From assembly GCA_016710935.1 (NCBI GenBank), contig JADJTY010000007.1:1-19524 (forward strand): 19,524 nt of DNA, given 5' to 3'. The position numbers were made by a program, and so were the translations under genes. This DNA is from Chitinophagaceae bacterium. GTDB taxonomy: Bacteria; Bacteroidota; Bacteroidia; Chitinophagales; Chitinophagaceae. How positions within the stretch are numbered: position 1 is the stretch's first letter; every line of letters begins with the position of its first letter. The notes below the pieces were generated by a model, which was given only the letters and a program-made list of their open reading frames with translations, was not told where the DNA came from and made no database searches. Positions 1 to 9,085 of the stretch are shown here, one piece after another.

Positions 1-521
1 GTAGGGCGCTTTCTTTTATCAGGCTCTTTAAGGCAAACCCAAATTCAAATGGGGCTGTCACCAGATCTTCAAACCTTACATCGTGGAGGTAAAAATCGCT
101 TAAAGGCTCCAGCGTACCCCTTAGGCTGGAAAATCGCCGTTTCGCCACCAATCATCAGGTTATAGGTAAAAGTATAAGCTGTTTCCATTTGATTAACGAG
201 GTATACTAAATTCTCTACAATATCGTCATCAAAAATATCCTTATCAAAAACTGGTGCTGAATGAAAGCCCGATACTGTTACCTTCTTTACTTTAGAAAGG
301 GCGTATCTTTCTTTGCACCTGGTCAATAAAAACCTTCTTTTTTTCAGCCTTAAATTTTGAGAAAACATTTTAAAGTAAGGGAAATCGGTCTGGTCGGTAT
401 AGATGGGATATTTTACACCCTTCACTTCTACCAGTGTCATTTCTTTCGTTCATGATCTCTATGATGGTACCTTCTCATCGGTTAGTAAAACCAGTATTTT
501 ATCGCCGGGTTGATATTTCAT
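1..521 (-). CDS. DUF2027 / Smr-type protein, N-terminal part (cut by left edge)
   Basis: The start at 521 gives MKYQPGDKILVLLTDE, the typical opening of the Bacteroidota family that joins a DUF2027 domain to a C-terminal Smr (MutS2-type) domain. After two small length errors near 475 and 443 the protein continues as MTLVEVKGVKYPIY, then a TDFPYFK motif, a VFDKDIFDDDIVENL block and a METAYTFTYNL block. Another error near 130 moves it into the frame reading LSDFYLHDVRFEDL and on to the window edge. About 170 residues are visible; the Smr domain would lie outside the window. The family's role is unknown; Smr domains are nuclease or nucleic-acid-binding modules. Family assignment is by recalled motif pattern and is fairly secure; function is not. 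Confidence 0.75.
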
Positions 522-544
522 CTTCTACTATATAAAAAGTCGCA

Positions 545-552
545 CAAAGGTA
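545..552 (-). promoter_or_regulatory. Candidate -7 promoter element for the DUF2027 gene
   Basis: Read on the minus strand these bases are TACCTTTG, a match to the Bacteroidota -7 consensus TAnnTTTG, about 24 bases upstream of the ATG at 521. No clear -33 TTG is seen at the usual distance, so the call is tentative. A 7-bp inverted repeat (GTCGCAC at 539-545 and GTGCGAC at 582-588) brackets it. Confidence 0.35.
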
Positions 553-599
553 TCAAAGTATCCCGATGGGTAATTGTGACCGTGCGACGCCAACCCAGC

Positions 600-2329
600 T
601 TAGTAAAGATCAAATGTTTGGCTCAAAAGAAAAATACGCAAATTAATTTGCCAGTTTACTTTTCTTATAAATCCGTACAAAAAGTAGATAATTATTCCAA
701 GGCCCAGCCAGGCTATCAACCATACCCAATTGCTTTTGCCTATACCGGTAAGCAGGTACATGCAGGTTATTACACCCATTAAAGGAATGAGCGAATATTT
801 TTTACAAAGGCAAAACCGCCAGCAGTATGGCACTTATCCAGAATACGATCAGCGAGATATTGGTGATGGCCATGTCCATAAAGGTTTTACCGGCTGCATA
901 ATCTTCGTTGGCCCACTCGCAATCAAAATTCCACCCATCAGTAAAATAGGTTTTTGAAAGGCTCCAGGCCATAAAGATGGCCCCATCACGATCAATGGAA
1001 AAATAAACCGCTTCTTACGGGAATAAGCACATTCCCCCATGCAACCAGCACAAAAGCAAAAGCGTTCCGACGCTGGCAAAGTCAAGCACAAAGGTTTTAT
1101 CGGTAAACAAAGGTACGTCAAACTACCAAACCGGTAATGATGGTTGCAAAAGAGGGTGTTTTAAATTTTGTATAGATTCGAAAACCGGTAAAAATAAACC
1201 ATCGTATCATACTCAACCATATACAGCTCACCCATTTGAAAAACAAGTAGCACACTGGTCATGGCCACAACAGCCACCACTGCAACCAAAAACTGCATCC
1301 AGCCAACGTTGAGGCTCTGAGGTTCAAAAATAAAGGGCCAGCGGATCGCCCACGCCATCAAAATTCCTGTAGTTAACAGCACCGGTTAAAACCAGGGTGA
1401 GCAACATGGGGATGATGGTGCAGATCACCAGTGATAAGATCATTCCGCGTGGCATATCACGCCGTGGATCCGCTTTCCGCCAACACACTCACTGCATCAA
1501 AACCAATATGGCAGGTAAAGAATACACTGGCAACGGGCAGCATTACACCACTAAAGCCATTGGGCATAAAAGGACTACGCCTGCATCATCAGGCGGTGTC
1601 GAGCTAGCATAAAGTCCGTTTGAAAAACAAGGTAACCGCCAAAAGAATGATGAGCACCACAACTGCTATTTTCAAGATCACCATTCATTGCTGAAAATTG
1701 CGAAACTCTCTTTTATGCCACGATAAAACAGGTAAGTGATGAGAAATTGATGATAAGTGCCGGCAGGTCTAAGCATAATTCCTCAGTCTTGGCGCCAACA
1801 ACCGGGGAATTGTTCCAGGCTTCACAAAACCTCAGGGTTAAGGTGCTACCGCCTTTTAAATTAGCGTGTTTGGCTCCACACAACTGGTACACGCAATATT
1901 CAGGTGAAATGAATATTCATTTCCCGCAGGGATAAAATAATCGCTCCAGCACACACTACATAAATATTACCAATAGAATACTCCACAGATCAATGCCCGC
2001 CAATGATCCAGGAAAATAACTTACCAAAGCTGGCATAGGGCATAAGTATAACACACCGGCAACGGGTATTCGACTTGCCAATTCTGAATAACAAAAGGCT
2101 GTAAAAGCACAGGCAATCCGGTGATGATGAATAAGGCTAACCTTACACCCGGCCCGCCTGAAATACCGCTTAAGGCTGCTGTAACTGCCGGCACCTAAAA
2201 TAGCGGCAATACAAAAAGGTTAGGTCACGACCGTGAGGACACGTTTTAGCCCCCCGCCGCCATGCGAATCGTCGCTACCTCGGCTAAAATACTTTCGATC
2301 TTTTTTTTGCGGAATAAGGAATTTGCCAT
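600..2329 (-). CDS. APC-family amino-acid permease (frameshifted reading)
   Basis: This is a multi-pass inner-membrane amino-acid transporter of the APC superfamily, of the YfnA/cationic-amino-acid type common in Bacteroidota. Pieces in order: MANSLFRKKKIESI at the ATG (2329); then VLTVRDLTFFGIAAILGAG (first helix with the substrate-site GAG motif); SRIPVAGSAYTYAYASFG; the IIGWALICEYSIGN helix; LPALIINFLITYLFYRGIKES; the MLPVASVFF...GFDAVSVLAEES block; DPRRDMPRGMI; FLVAVVAVVAMTSVLLVFQMG; and the last helices ending near FLYGFIRKVNWQ before the TAA at 600. At least eight indels interrupt it, more per kilobase than its neighbours. The reconstructed span of about 575 codons is slightly long for the family (about 480-560). 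Family is firm; substrate cannot be told. It reads the same way as the DUF2027 gene, 78 bp downstream. Confidence 0.85.
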
Positions 2330-2406
2330 GTTGGTTTCTGTTTTGGTAGAAGGAAATTAAGAAAATATTTTACTTATGAGAATAACGCCAAGCCATTACG
2401 CAATTG

Positions 2407-2438
2407 AGCTGTCAGTCTGAGCTTGTCGAAGACGGTTT
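2407..2438 (+). repeat. Left inverted repeat of the GIY-YIG unit
   Basis: Imperfect inverted partner of 2753-2784, with shared blocks AGCTGTCAG, TGAG and TTGTCGAA. On the minus strand the TGA stop of the nuclease gene is at 2412-2414, so the repeat itself encodes the protein's last residues (SSTSSD). Confidence 0.7.
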
Positions 2439-2732
2439 GGAATGAGATTTTGCCAGCATTTTTAAGGCCTCCCAATCTTCTTTGAAAAAAGCCTCTTTCT
2501 TTTTCTTGACCAGCCTTTAATTTGTTTTTCAAATTCAATGCCTGGTTAATATCCTGAAAACGTTGAAATATTTTAACACTACTGGTCGCCTTTTAAACGT
2601 ATAGCACAATATATTTTCATCATTATTGTGCTCCCATAATCTTCTATCCAGGTCATTGGTTACACCAATGTAGTAGCTTTCACCCCACTACACTCTACAA
2701 TATAAACAGAAATAGTTGTGGGCTATTTTCAT
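2412..2732 (-). CDS. Small GIY-YIG nuclease-family protein (frameshifted reading)
   Basis: This is a single-domain GIY-YIG protein of about 100 residues, the solitary type found in many Bacteroidota. The GIY-YIG pair appears as VYIVEC followed by YYIGVTNDLDRRLWEHNN, where VYI is the first strand, YIG the second, and the Arg pair follows on the helix. Then come YTFKRRPVVLKYFNVF, QDINQAL, KQIKGWSRKK, an EDWEALKMLAKSHSKP block and SSTSSD at the end. At least three single-base errors break the frame (near 2683, 2566 and 2510). The ATG at 2732 sits about 20 bp inside the right repeat and the TGA is inside the left one. The family is firm. Its function as a stand-alone nuclease is unknown; the flanking repeats suggest it may act on them or move with them. 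Confidence 0.85.
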
Positions 2733-2752
2733 TGCAGGCTTGTTTTTTATTA

Positions 2753-2784
2753 AAACGGTTTCGACAAACTCAACCTGACAGCTT
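2753..2784 (-). repeat. Right inverted repeat of the GIY-YIG unit
   Basis: Imperfect inverted copy of 2407-2438. It lies immediately upstream of the nuclease start at 2732 and so may also carry its promoter. Confidence 0.7.
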
Positions 2785-2800
2785 AATGGTTAAAGACATA

Positions 2801-2832
2801 ACTCCTGACTCCTGACTCAAAACTCCAGACTC
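2801..2832 (+). repeat. Short tandem-like direct repeats, ACTCCTGACT type
   Basis: The run reads ACTCCTGACTCCTGACTC followed by AAAACTCCAGACTC, three imperfect copies of an ACTCCTGACT unit between the inverted-repeat unit and the end of the polyprenyl synthase gene. Such low-complexity intergenic repeats are common in this phylum; no function is assigned. Confidence 0.5.
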
Positions 2833-2834
2833 TT

Positions 2835-3789
2835 TTAACTCTCCCTCATCATCAAATAATCAGCAAGTTCCTGCAATGGTTTTACGTACAGAGAGTACGG
2901 CTGTGTCTTCAGGTGCTTTAAAGCTGTTTGCAGGTATATATTCTTTAATTCCTTAGCCCAGTCATCTACTTTGCAGTCGCGGAAGATCTGCATTACTTTT
3001 TCAACCTTATCAGCAGGATTGGTTTTTATTAAATCCTTTGGTTCGCTTAACTGCGCAGGCTTTGCAGTTTCAAAAGCATGGATCATTAAAAAGGTTTTTT
3101 TTATTGGCAACGATATCGCCTCCTACCTGTTTACCAAATTTTTCAGGGTCGCCAAATGCATCCAGGTAATCATCCTGCACCTGGAAAGCGATACCAAGAT
3201 TCTTTTCAAACTCGTACAAATGATTCTGATTACCTTCTCCGGCCCCACCCAAAATAGCGCCCAGCTTAAGACTGGCGGCAACCAGCACCGAGGTTTTAAA
3301 GTGATCATGTACATATTCATCCATACTCACGGTTTCGCGGTTCTCAAAATCCATATCCATTTGCTGGCCTTCGCAAACCGCACTGGCTGTATTATTAAAA
3401 GGAACAATACTTTTGAAGTTGCGCCAGCTTTATCTTATTCAGGTATTCATATGCTTTTACAAACATCATCACCGGCCAGCAGCGCAGTCGATTCGCCGTA
3501 TTTTGTATGAACCGTTTCCATTCCACGACGCATGGGCGCTTTATCCATGATATCGTCGTGTATCAAACTGAAGTTATGAAACAGCTCAATGGCTGCTGCT
3601 GCATTGTAAGCATCAGGATCAATATCATTGAACAACTGGTTCCCCATCAACACACAAACCGGCCTTATTCTTTTACCGCCCAGGTTTAAAATATACTGTG
3701 CAGGGTTGTACAAAGTGTTGGGCTGCTCCGGAAAATGCCGGTATTGAATTTTTCTTCGAAGAGTTTGAGAGTTCTATAAATGAATGCAT
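2835..3789 (-). CDS. Polyprenyl (farnesyl/geranylgeranyl/octaprenyl-type) diphosphate synthase
   Basis: It adds isopentenyl diphosphate units to an allylic diphosphate in the cytoplasm to make the chains of quinones, carotenoids or the cell-wall lipid carrier. The reading begins MHSFIELS at 3789. It then shows LGGKRIRPV (diphosphate-binding), the first Asp-rich motif in LIHDDIMDKAPMRRG, HTKYGEST, a GDVMFVKAYEYL block after a 1-bp loss near 3450, EGQQMDMDFE, and the second Asp-rich motif in FQVQDDYLDAFGDP, followed by KQVGGDI. The C-terminus continues through a poly-T length error near 3095. The span of about 318 codons is normal for the family. Chain length cannot be judged securely. RNase R lies just upstream, possibly only 3 bp away, so the two may be co-transcribed. 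Confidence 0.92.
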
Positions 3790-3792
3790 ATA

Positions 3793-5900
3793 CTAAATTA
3801 AGGAACAAATACGCAATCGGGTAGCGTGTTTGCAGTTTATAATTTTATTTTTCTTTTTACCTGTTGCTTTTGCGCCGGGTTTTGATTTACCAGCCTGGGC
3901 CTTACCTTTTACCTCTCTTCCTTCTTACCTGGTTCTCCGCTACCACCTGCAGTCTTATCTGTAACCCATTCGTAATCCAATTGCCGCTTACTTAAATTGG
4001 CAGCCACCACTTTTATTTTAACCGCATCTCCCATCCTGAATTTTTGGCCGGTACGCAAACCTACCAGTGCATAGTCAGCTTCATCCAGGCGAAAATCGTC
4101 ATAGGCACTCAGGTCTCTAACGGTAACCATACCCTCACATTTATGTAAAACAGTTTCAACAAAAACCAAAGGAAGCAACACCGCTGATGATACCATCAAA
4201 CTCCTGTCCCAGGTAGTTCTTCATAAACTCTACCTGCTTGTATTTATTACCGGCCCTTTCGGCTTCCATGGTTTTTGCGTTCCCTGTCGCTGCAATGTTT
4301 GCAGCGCTCATCCATTTTTATCCAGTTTCAGATCCTTTTCCAGGCATTGCTGTAATATACGATGCACCATCACATCCGGATAGCGGCGTATGGGCGAAGT
4401 AAAATGGCAATAATGCTCAAACCCAAGGCCATAGTGGCCAATATTGGATGAGGTGTACACCGCTTTCGACATGGTTCTGATTCCCAACTGCTCCAGCACA
4501 TGCTGCTCTGGTTTGCCCTGCACCTCTTTCAGCATTTTATTGAAAGATGCGGCTACAGCACGTTCATCATGTAGATCGAACGTATAACCAAATTTTTTGG
4601 CAAATGCCGCAAACGGTTTCAGTTTTTCATCATCGGGTGTATCATGTATGCGGTAAGGAAAGGGAATGGGTTCTTTATTTACTTTTATTTTAGACACATA
4701 AGAAGCAACGGCCCTGTTTGCCAGCAGCATAAATTCTTCAATCAGTTTATGTGCATCTTTACTTTCTTTTACAATAATGCCGATGGGTTTGCCCTTTTCG
4801 TCCAGTTCAAACCGTACTTCTGTAGATGAAAAATTGATGGCCCCTTCTTTAAAACGCTCTGCCCTGAATTTTTTGGCCAGTTCATTCAATAAAACAATGG
4901 GTTTATGATGCAGCCCATCTTTCTTTTCAATAATTTCCTGCACTTCATCATAACTAAACCGGTGGTTACTGTGTATGATGGTGCGGCCCAGCCAGGTATG
5001 TTTTATCTCGCCACGGTTGGTGATCTGGAACACAGCCGAGAAAGTATATTTATCTTCATGCGGCCTTAAAGAACACAATTCGTTGGATATTTTTTTTTTT
5101 CGGGCAGCATCGGGTTCACCCTGTCGGGCAAATACACACTGGTGGCTCTTTCGTAAGCAATTTTATCCAGCAGCGTACCGGGTTTACAAAATGACTTACA
5201 TCTGCAATGTGCACCCCGATCTCATAATTACCATTATCCAGGTTACGGATAGAGATAGCATCATCAAAATCTTTTGCATCCACCGGATCGATCGTGAAAG
5301 TCAGGATATCGCGGTAATCTTTTCTTTTGCTGATCTCTTCCCGGGAAATATTTGGCTGCAGTTTTTTAACTTCGGCCAATACCTCCTTATCAAAAGCCAA
5401 TGGGAAACCTGTTTCAATCAGTATCTCCTTCATGGCCATATCATTCTCATCCTCACTCTTTAATATACTCACTACTTCACCAATCGGTTTCTTTTCGGCT
5501 TTATCCCAGCTCAATAATTTTACCACTACCCTTTCATTATCCTGGGCGCCATTTAATTTATCGGCAGCTATATAAAAATCAGGAATCGGTTTTTCAGATG
5601 CAGGTATAAAAAAAGCAAAGCTTTTGCTCATTTGTATGTTGCCAATAAACTCGGTTTGTTTTCGCTCGGCTACATCCACCACTTTACCTTCCAGTCTTTT
5701 ATCTTTTGACACGCCACTGTTAACCTGTACCCGTACAATATCGCCATGAAAAGCCCGGTTAAAGTCGTTGGGCCTCACTATAATATCCTTATCATTACCT
5801 TCTACAATTACATATCCCATTCCGCTTTTCGAAATATCAAGCTTCCTTTTACAAGGGCAGTTTGCGATGATTTCTTTCCGGCTATTTTCTTTTTATGCAT
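3793..5900 (-). CDS. rnr: Ribonuclease R (RNB-family 3'-5' exoribonuclease)
   Basis: This is a processive 3'-5' exoribonuclease that degrades structured RNA. The reading starts MHKKKIAGKKSSQ at 5900. It moves into a cold-shock domain (LDISKSGMGYVIVEGNDKDI, FHGDIVRV), a second beta-barrel (RKQTEFIGNI), and the RNB catalytic domain with TIDPVDAKDFDDAIS, whose Asp cluster binds Mg, then GVHIADVSHFV. Further on are LCSLRPHEDKYTFS, YGLGFEHYCHFTSPIRRYPD (conserved RNB end) and an S1 domain (DGIISGV...SFGFFVETV, DYALVGLRTGQKFRMGD). The tail is Lys/Gly-rich (GKAQAGKSKPGAKATGKKK). The exact stop is unsure: the tail frame runs to 3793, while a frame-shifted stop occurs near 3909. Unlike many family members it has no N-terminal winged-helix domain. 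Breaks lie near 5845, 5095, 4300 and 4190. Confidence 0.92.
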
Positions 5901-6020
5901 ATTTCTTTTTATGTTACCCTCTTAAAACGTATAAAACTCATATTGACGCTCATTGTGATACAAGTAACAAATTATCTTTTTATGCCTGCAATGTACCAAC
6001 AAATTGCTACATTCGGAAAA

Positions 6021-7243
6021 ATGAAGGCTTGTGCAGGCACAAACAAATTCTCCACAAAAAATAATTACACGAAGCATCTGGATCTTGTCGCTGGTAAGTT
6101 TATTTACCGATATGGCCAGCGAAATGCTTTACCCGGTAATGCCGCTTTTTCTTAAACACGTTGGCTATACTGCCCTGTTCATAGGCGTTTTGGAAGGCAT
6201 TGCTGAATCAGTTGCAGGGTTGAGTAAAAGTTATTTTGGCAAATTAAGCGATAACAGCGGCAAGCGTTTGCCCTTTGTGCAACTGGGTTATAGCTTAAGC
6301 GCCATCAGTAAACCCATGCTGGCATTTTTATTTACCCCTGGTGGATATTTTTATCCAGAACGATAGATAGATTGGGAAAAGGAATAAGAACCGGGGCCCG
6401 GGATGCTTTATTGAGTGACGAATGTGCCAAAGAAAATAAAGCCAGGGTCTTTGGCTTTCATCGCAGTATGGATACATTGGGGGCTGTTTTTGGGCCGGCA
6501 ATTGCACTGGTATATCTTTATTTTAATCCGGATGACTATAAAACACTTTTCCTGATTGCATTTTTGCCTGGATTGCTGGCCATTATAGCTACACTCCTGA
6601 TCAAAGAAAAAAAGAAACCTGGTGTGACAGTGGCCCATGAAAAAAGGCCAACGGCTAAGGTTTTTGCCTTTGCATCTTATTGGAAGCACAGCCCTGCACC
6701 CTATAAAAAACTGGTAACCGGGTTGTTGCTGTTTGCCCTGTTCAATAGTTCAGATGTTTTTCTTTTATTAAAGATGAAGGAAAGCGGGCTGAATGATACG
6801 GCTGTGATCGGAGTATATATTTTTTACAACCTGGTTTTTGCCCTGCTGGCTTATCCTATTGGTATAGTGGCCGACAGGATCGGGCTTAAAAAAATATTCA
6901 TTACCGGTTTATTTGTTTTCAGCATAGTGTATACAGGATTTGCTTTTAATAAAGTATGCCTGTTTTCTTTTACTTTTTTTTCCTGTACGGGGTGTATGCT
7001 GCAGCTACAGAAGGCATTTCCAAAGCATGGATAAGTAATATAGTAGATAAAAAAGAAACTGCCACTGCCATTGGTACCTTTTCAGGCTTTCAAAGTATTT
7101 GTGCATTTATTGCCAGCAGCCTTTGTGGTTTACTCTGGTTTAATTTTGGTTCCATGATAACTTTTTTAATTACAGCAGGGGTTACCCTCATGGTAATCAT
7201 GTATCTGGCTTTTTTTAAAAGAACTAATGTATCCATTTCGTAA
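6021..7243 (+). CDS. Major facilitator superfamily transporter
   Basis: A 12-helix inner-membrane secondary transporter, about 400 residues. The N-terminal half reads WILSLVSLFTDMASEMLYPV, then GVLEGIAESVAGLSKSYFG with the loop 2-3 signature GKLSDNSGKRLPF. After a 1-bp error near 6343 comes RTIDRLGKGIRTGARDALLSDE, the family's conserved loop, and FGFHRSMDTLGAVFGPAIAL. The C-terminal half has GIVADRIGLKK (second MFS loop) and, after a shift near 6956, YGVYAAATEGISKAWISN. The start is uncertain: the frame opens with GTG at 6031, just after an in-frame stop at 6022, while an ATG lies at 6021 in another frame. It diverges from RNase R across about 120 bp that should hold both promoters. Substrate unknown. 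Confidence 0.85.
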
Positions 7244-7260
7244 CTTCATTAAAAAATTTT

Positions 7261-7593
7261 ATGAACCCGCCTGAAACTGTTACCGGTGCCTTACAGGAAT
7301 TAAAAACCAGGGGATATATTGTGGATTTTAATATCGCCTTTGATAAAATAATCTGTTCAGAAAATAAGATCTGTCTTAACCCGCATGAGTTTGAAATTGT
7401 GGAAGTATACCGCTTTGAAGGCGACACCAATCCTTCTGATCAGGATGTGGTATATGCTATTGAATCAAAGGACGCCCGCCCGGATGGCTCGTTCGGACGG
7501 GGGCAGATAAAAGGAACCATGACCAGTGCTTATGGCGTGTATGCGGAAACTGCTTCTGCAGACATGATCAAAAAACTATCCATGCAAAAATAA
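7261..7593 (+). CDS. Small conserved protein, annotated in relatives as PRPP-synthetase-like
   Basis: An apparently intact 110-residue cytoplasmic protein. It matches by recall a short Bacteroidota family often labelled phosphoribosylpyrophosphate synthetase, although it is far too short to be that enzyme. Typical blocks are ALQELKTRGYIVDFN, the LNPHEFEIVEVYRFEGDTNP core, VVYAIESKDA, SAYGVYAE and MIKKL at the end. It starts 17 bp after the transporter stop. Residues about 72-82 (ARPDGSFGRGQ) interrupt the expected run from SKD to IKG and are encoded by a GC-rich imperfect palindrome, so they may be an insertion. The biochemical function is unknown. Confidence 0.75.
   Translation: MNPPETVTGALQELKTRGYIVDFNIAFDKIICSENKICLNPHEFEIVEVYRFEGDTNPSDQDVVYAIESKDARPDGSFGRGQIKGTMTSAYGVYAETASADMIKKLSMQK
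7475..7501 (+). repeat. GC-rich imperfect palindrome inside the small gene
   Basis: CCCG (7475-7478), one mismatch, then CCG (7480-7482) can pair with CGG (7494-7496) and CGGG (7498-7501), with G-T and A-T pairs further in and a small loop near 7486-7490. It is in frame and encodes part of ARPDGSFGRG. It is markedly more GC-rich than the surrounding coding sequence. Confidence 0.5.
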
Positions 7594-7619
7594 ATTTGTC
7601 AAAAAAAAACTGCCAGCAT

Positions 7620-9008
7620 ATGCCGCATTCATTTAACCGCAGAGATTTTATTCGTTCAGCTGCCTTAACCGGAGCTGCTTTAACCATTACCGATTCTATC
7701 AAGGCTTTCTCATCTGCAAAAAAAGATAAGGTTCGCATTGGAATTATTGGAGCAGGGTTTCGTTCGCATGAACACATGGGTAATTTTTTACAAAGAGATG
7801 ATGTATCAATAACTGCCATAGCCGATCCTCAACAAAGAAGTGTGGATGAAGCATTGAAAGTTTTTGCAGCATATAAACGCCCCGAACCGGCTATATATAA
7901 AAACGGCGATTATGATTACCGTAATTTATTAAAGCGTGATGATGTGGATGCCGTGGTTATTTGCTCGCCCTGGGAATGGCATAGCATACAGGCCATTGAC
8001 GCCATGAATGCCGGGAAAATTGTTGGGGCAGAAGTGTGCGGCGCGGTAAAACTGCAGGAATGCTGGGAAGTGGTAAACACTTCAGAAAAAACAAAAATTC
8101 CGGTAATGATGCTGGAAAATGTGTGTTACCGCAGGGATGTGATGGCGGTATTGAACATGGTGCGCAAAGGTATGTTTGGAGAATTGTTGCACGGTCAGGG
8201 CGGTTACGAACATGATTTACGTGGCGTGCTTTTTAATGATGGAAAAACTGCCTACAACAGTGGCGTGGATTTTGGAAAAAATGCTTACAGCGAAGCCCAG
8301 TGGCGTACCGAACATAATTTAAAACGTAATGGCGAACTGTATCCAACACACGGACTTGGCCCTGTTGCGGTAATGATGGATATTAACCGCGGTAACAGGA
8401 TGACTAAACTTTCTTCCATTGCTACCAAAGCAAAGGGCCTGCAGAAATACATTGCAGAACATCCTAAAGGTGGTGCCAATCATCCAAATGCCAAACTGAA
8501 TTTTTAAATGTGGTGATATTGTAAACACACAGATACAAGTGTGCTAATGGCGAAACGATCCTGCTTACCCATGATGTTTCATCACCCCGGCCATACAATT
8601 TAGGTTTTCGTGTACAGGGTACCGAAGGGTTATGGCAGGATTGGGGTTCAGGCGGAAAAAACAGGGTTTTATTTATTTTCAGAAAGAAATGAACCACAAT
8701 CACAAATGGGATAATACAGAGAAATGGTTAACCGATCATGACCACCCGCTATGAAAAAATATGGAACACAGGCTGAGGGTGCCGGGCATGGTGGTATGGA
8801 TTTTTTTGTTGACCATGCTTTTATTGAATGTATAAAACGAGGGACAGAATTTCCATTGGATGTATATGATTATGCAAGCTGGTACGCCATTACACCGCTT
8901 AGCGAAAAAAGTATATTAGAAGGCGGACAGGTGCAAAATATACCTGATTTTACAAGAGGGAAATATAAAACAAGAAAACAGATATTTGCGTTGGATGATG
9001 AGTATTAA
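7620..9008 (+). CDS. GH109 alpha-N-acetylgalactosaminidase (NAD-dependent, Gfo/Idh/MocA fold)
   Basis: Family enzymes remove terminal alpha-linked GalNAc by an NAD-dependent oxidation-elimination mechanism. The ATG at 7620 gives a twin-arginine-like leader (NRRDFIRSAALTGAALT), so it is probably exported folded with its cofactor. The Rossmann motif GIIGAGF is at residues 41-47. Then come SPWEWHS, EVCGAVKLQECWEVV and ENVCYRRDVMAVLNMVRKG. The family block GGYEHDLRGVLFNDG contains a Tyr/His pair (residues 196 and 198) at the presumed active site. ELYPTHGLGPVAVMMDINRG follows. After frame errors near 8505 and 8650-8755 it resumes with GETILLTHD, PRPYNLGFRVQGTEGLWQDW, GAGHGGMDFFVDHAFIECIK and a final PDFTRGKYKTRKQ. 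The length of about 463 codons is normal. An upstream in-frame TTG at 7596 is less likely as start. Confidence 0.9.
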
Positions 9009-9015
9009 AAAACCC

Positions 9016-9039
9016 CCTCCGCCTCTGCCGCGGCGGAGG
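9016..9039 (+). repeat. GC-rich palindrome in the GH109-asparaginase gap
   Basis: CCTCCGCC (9016-9023) pairs perfectly with GGCGGAGG (9032-9039); an alternative overlapping fold uses CCTCTGCCG with CGGCGGAGG. It follows the GH109 stop by 8 bases. It could act as a transcript-end hairpin, but no T-run follows on the plus strand, so it is as likely a dispersed palindromic repeat. Confidence 0.6.
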
Positions 9040-9085
9040 AACTATAGAGATGATTTTGGCGAAGACTACTTAACAATAATTAAAG

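Larger units (their letters stand above)
2407..2784. mobile_element. Inverted-repeat-bounded GIY-YIG unit (putative miniature mobile element)
   Basis: A 378-bp stretch is bounded by imperfect inverted repeats of about 31 bp. The left copy (2407-2438) reads AGCTGTCAG, 2 variable bases, TGAG, 1 variable base, TTGTCGAA, then GACGGTTT. The reverse complement of the right copy (2753-2784) shares AGCTGTCAG, TGAG and TTGTCGAA and ends ACCGTTT. The only gene inside is a GIY-YIG nuclease whose stop codon lies in the left repeat. Repeats with a GAGCTTGTCGA core are, to my recollection, common in Bacteroidota genomes. No target-site duplication can be shown from one copy, so mobility is inference. Confidence 0.5.

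Noticed and set aside
600..2329. A run of short unrelated genes or a decayed pseudogene
   Set aside because: All pieces on the minus strand line up in order with one APC permease; the breaks are single-base shifts of the kind seen in essential genes nearby.
2971..3510. Plus-strand open frame of 179 codons
   Set aside because: It lies opposite the polyprenyl synthase, has no family motif, and the minus strand carries both Asp-rich motifs.
4975..5463. Plus-strand open frame of 162 codons
   Set aside because: It lies opposite the RNB domain of RNase R and shows no recognisable protein pattern.
7596..7619. TTG start for GH109 adding eight residues
   Set aside because: The poly-A stretch there gives a poor leader; the ATG at 7620 places the twin-arginine motif at the usual distance from the N-terminus.
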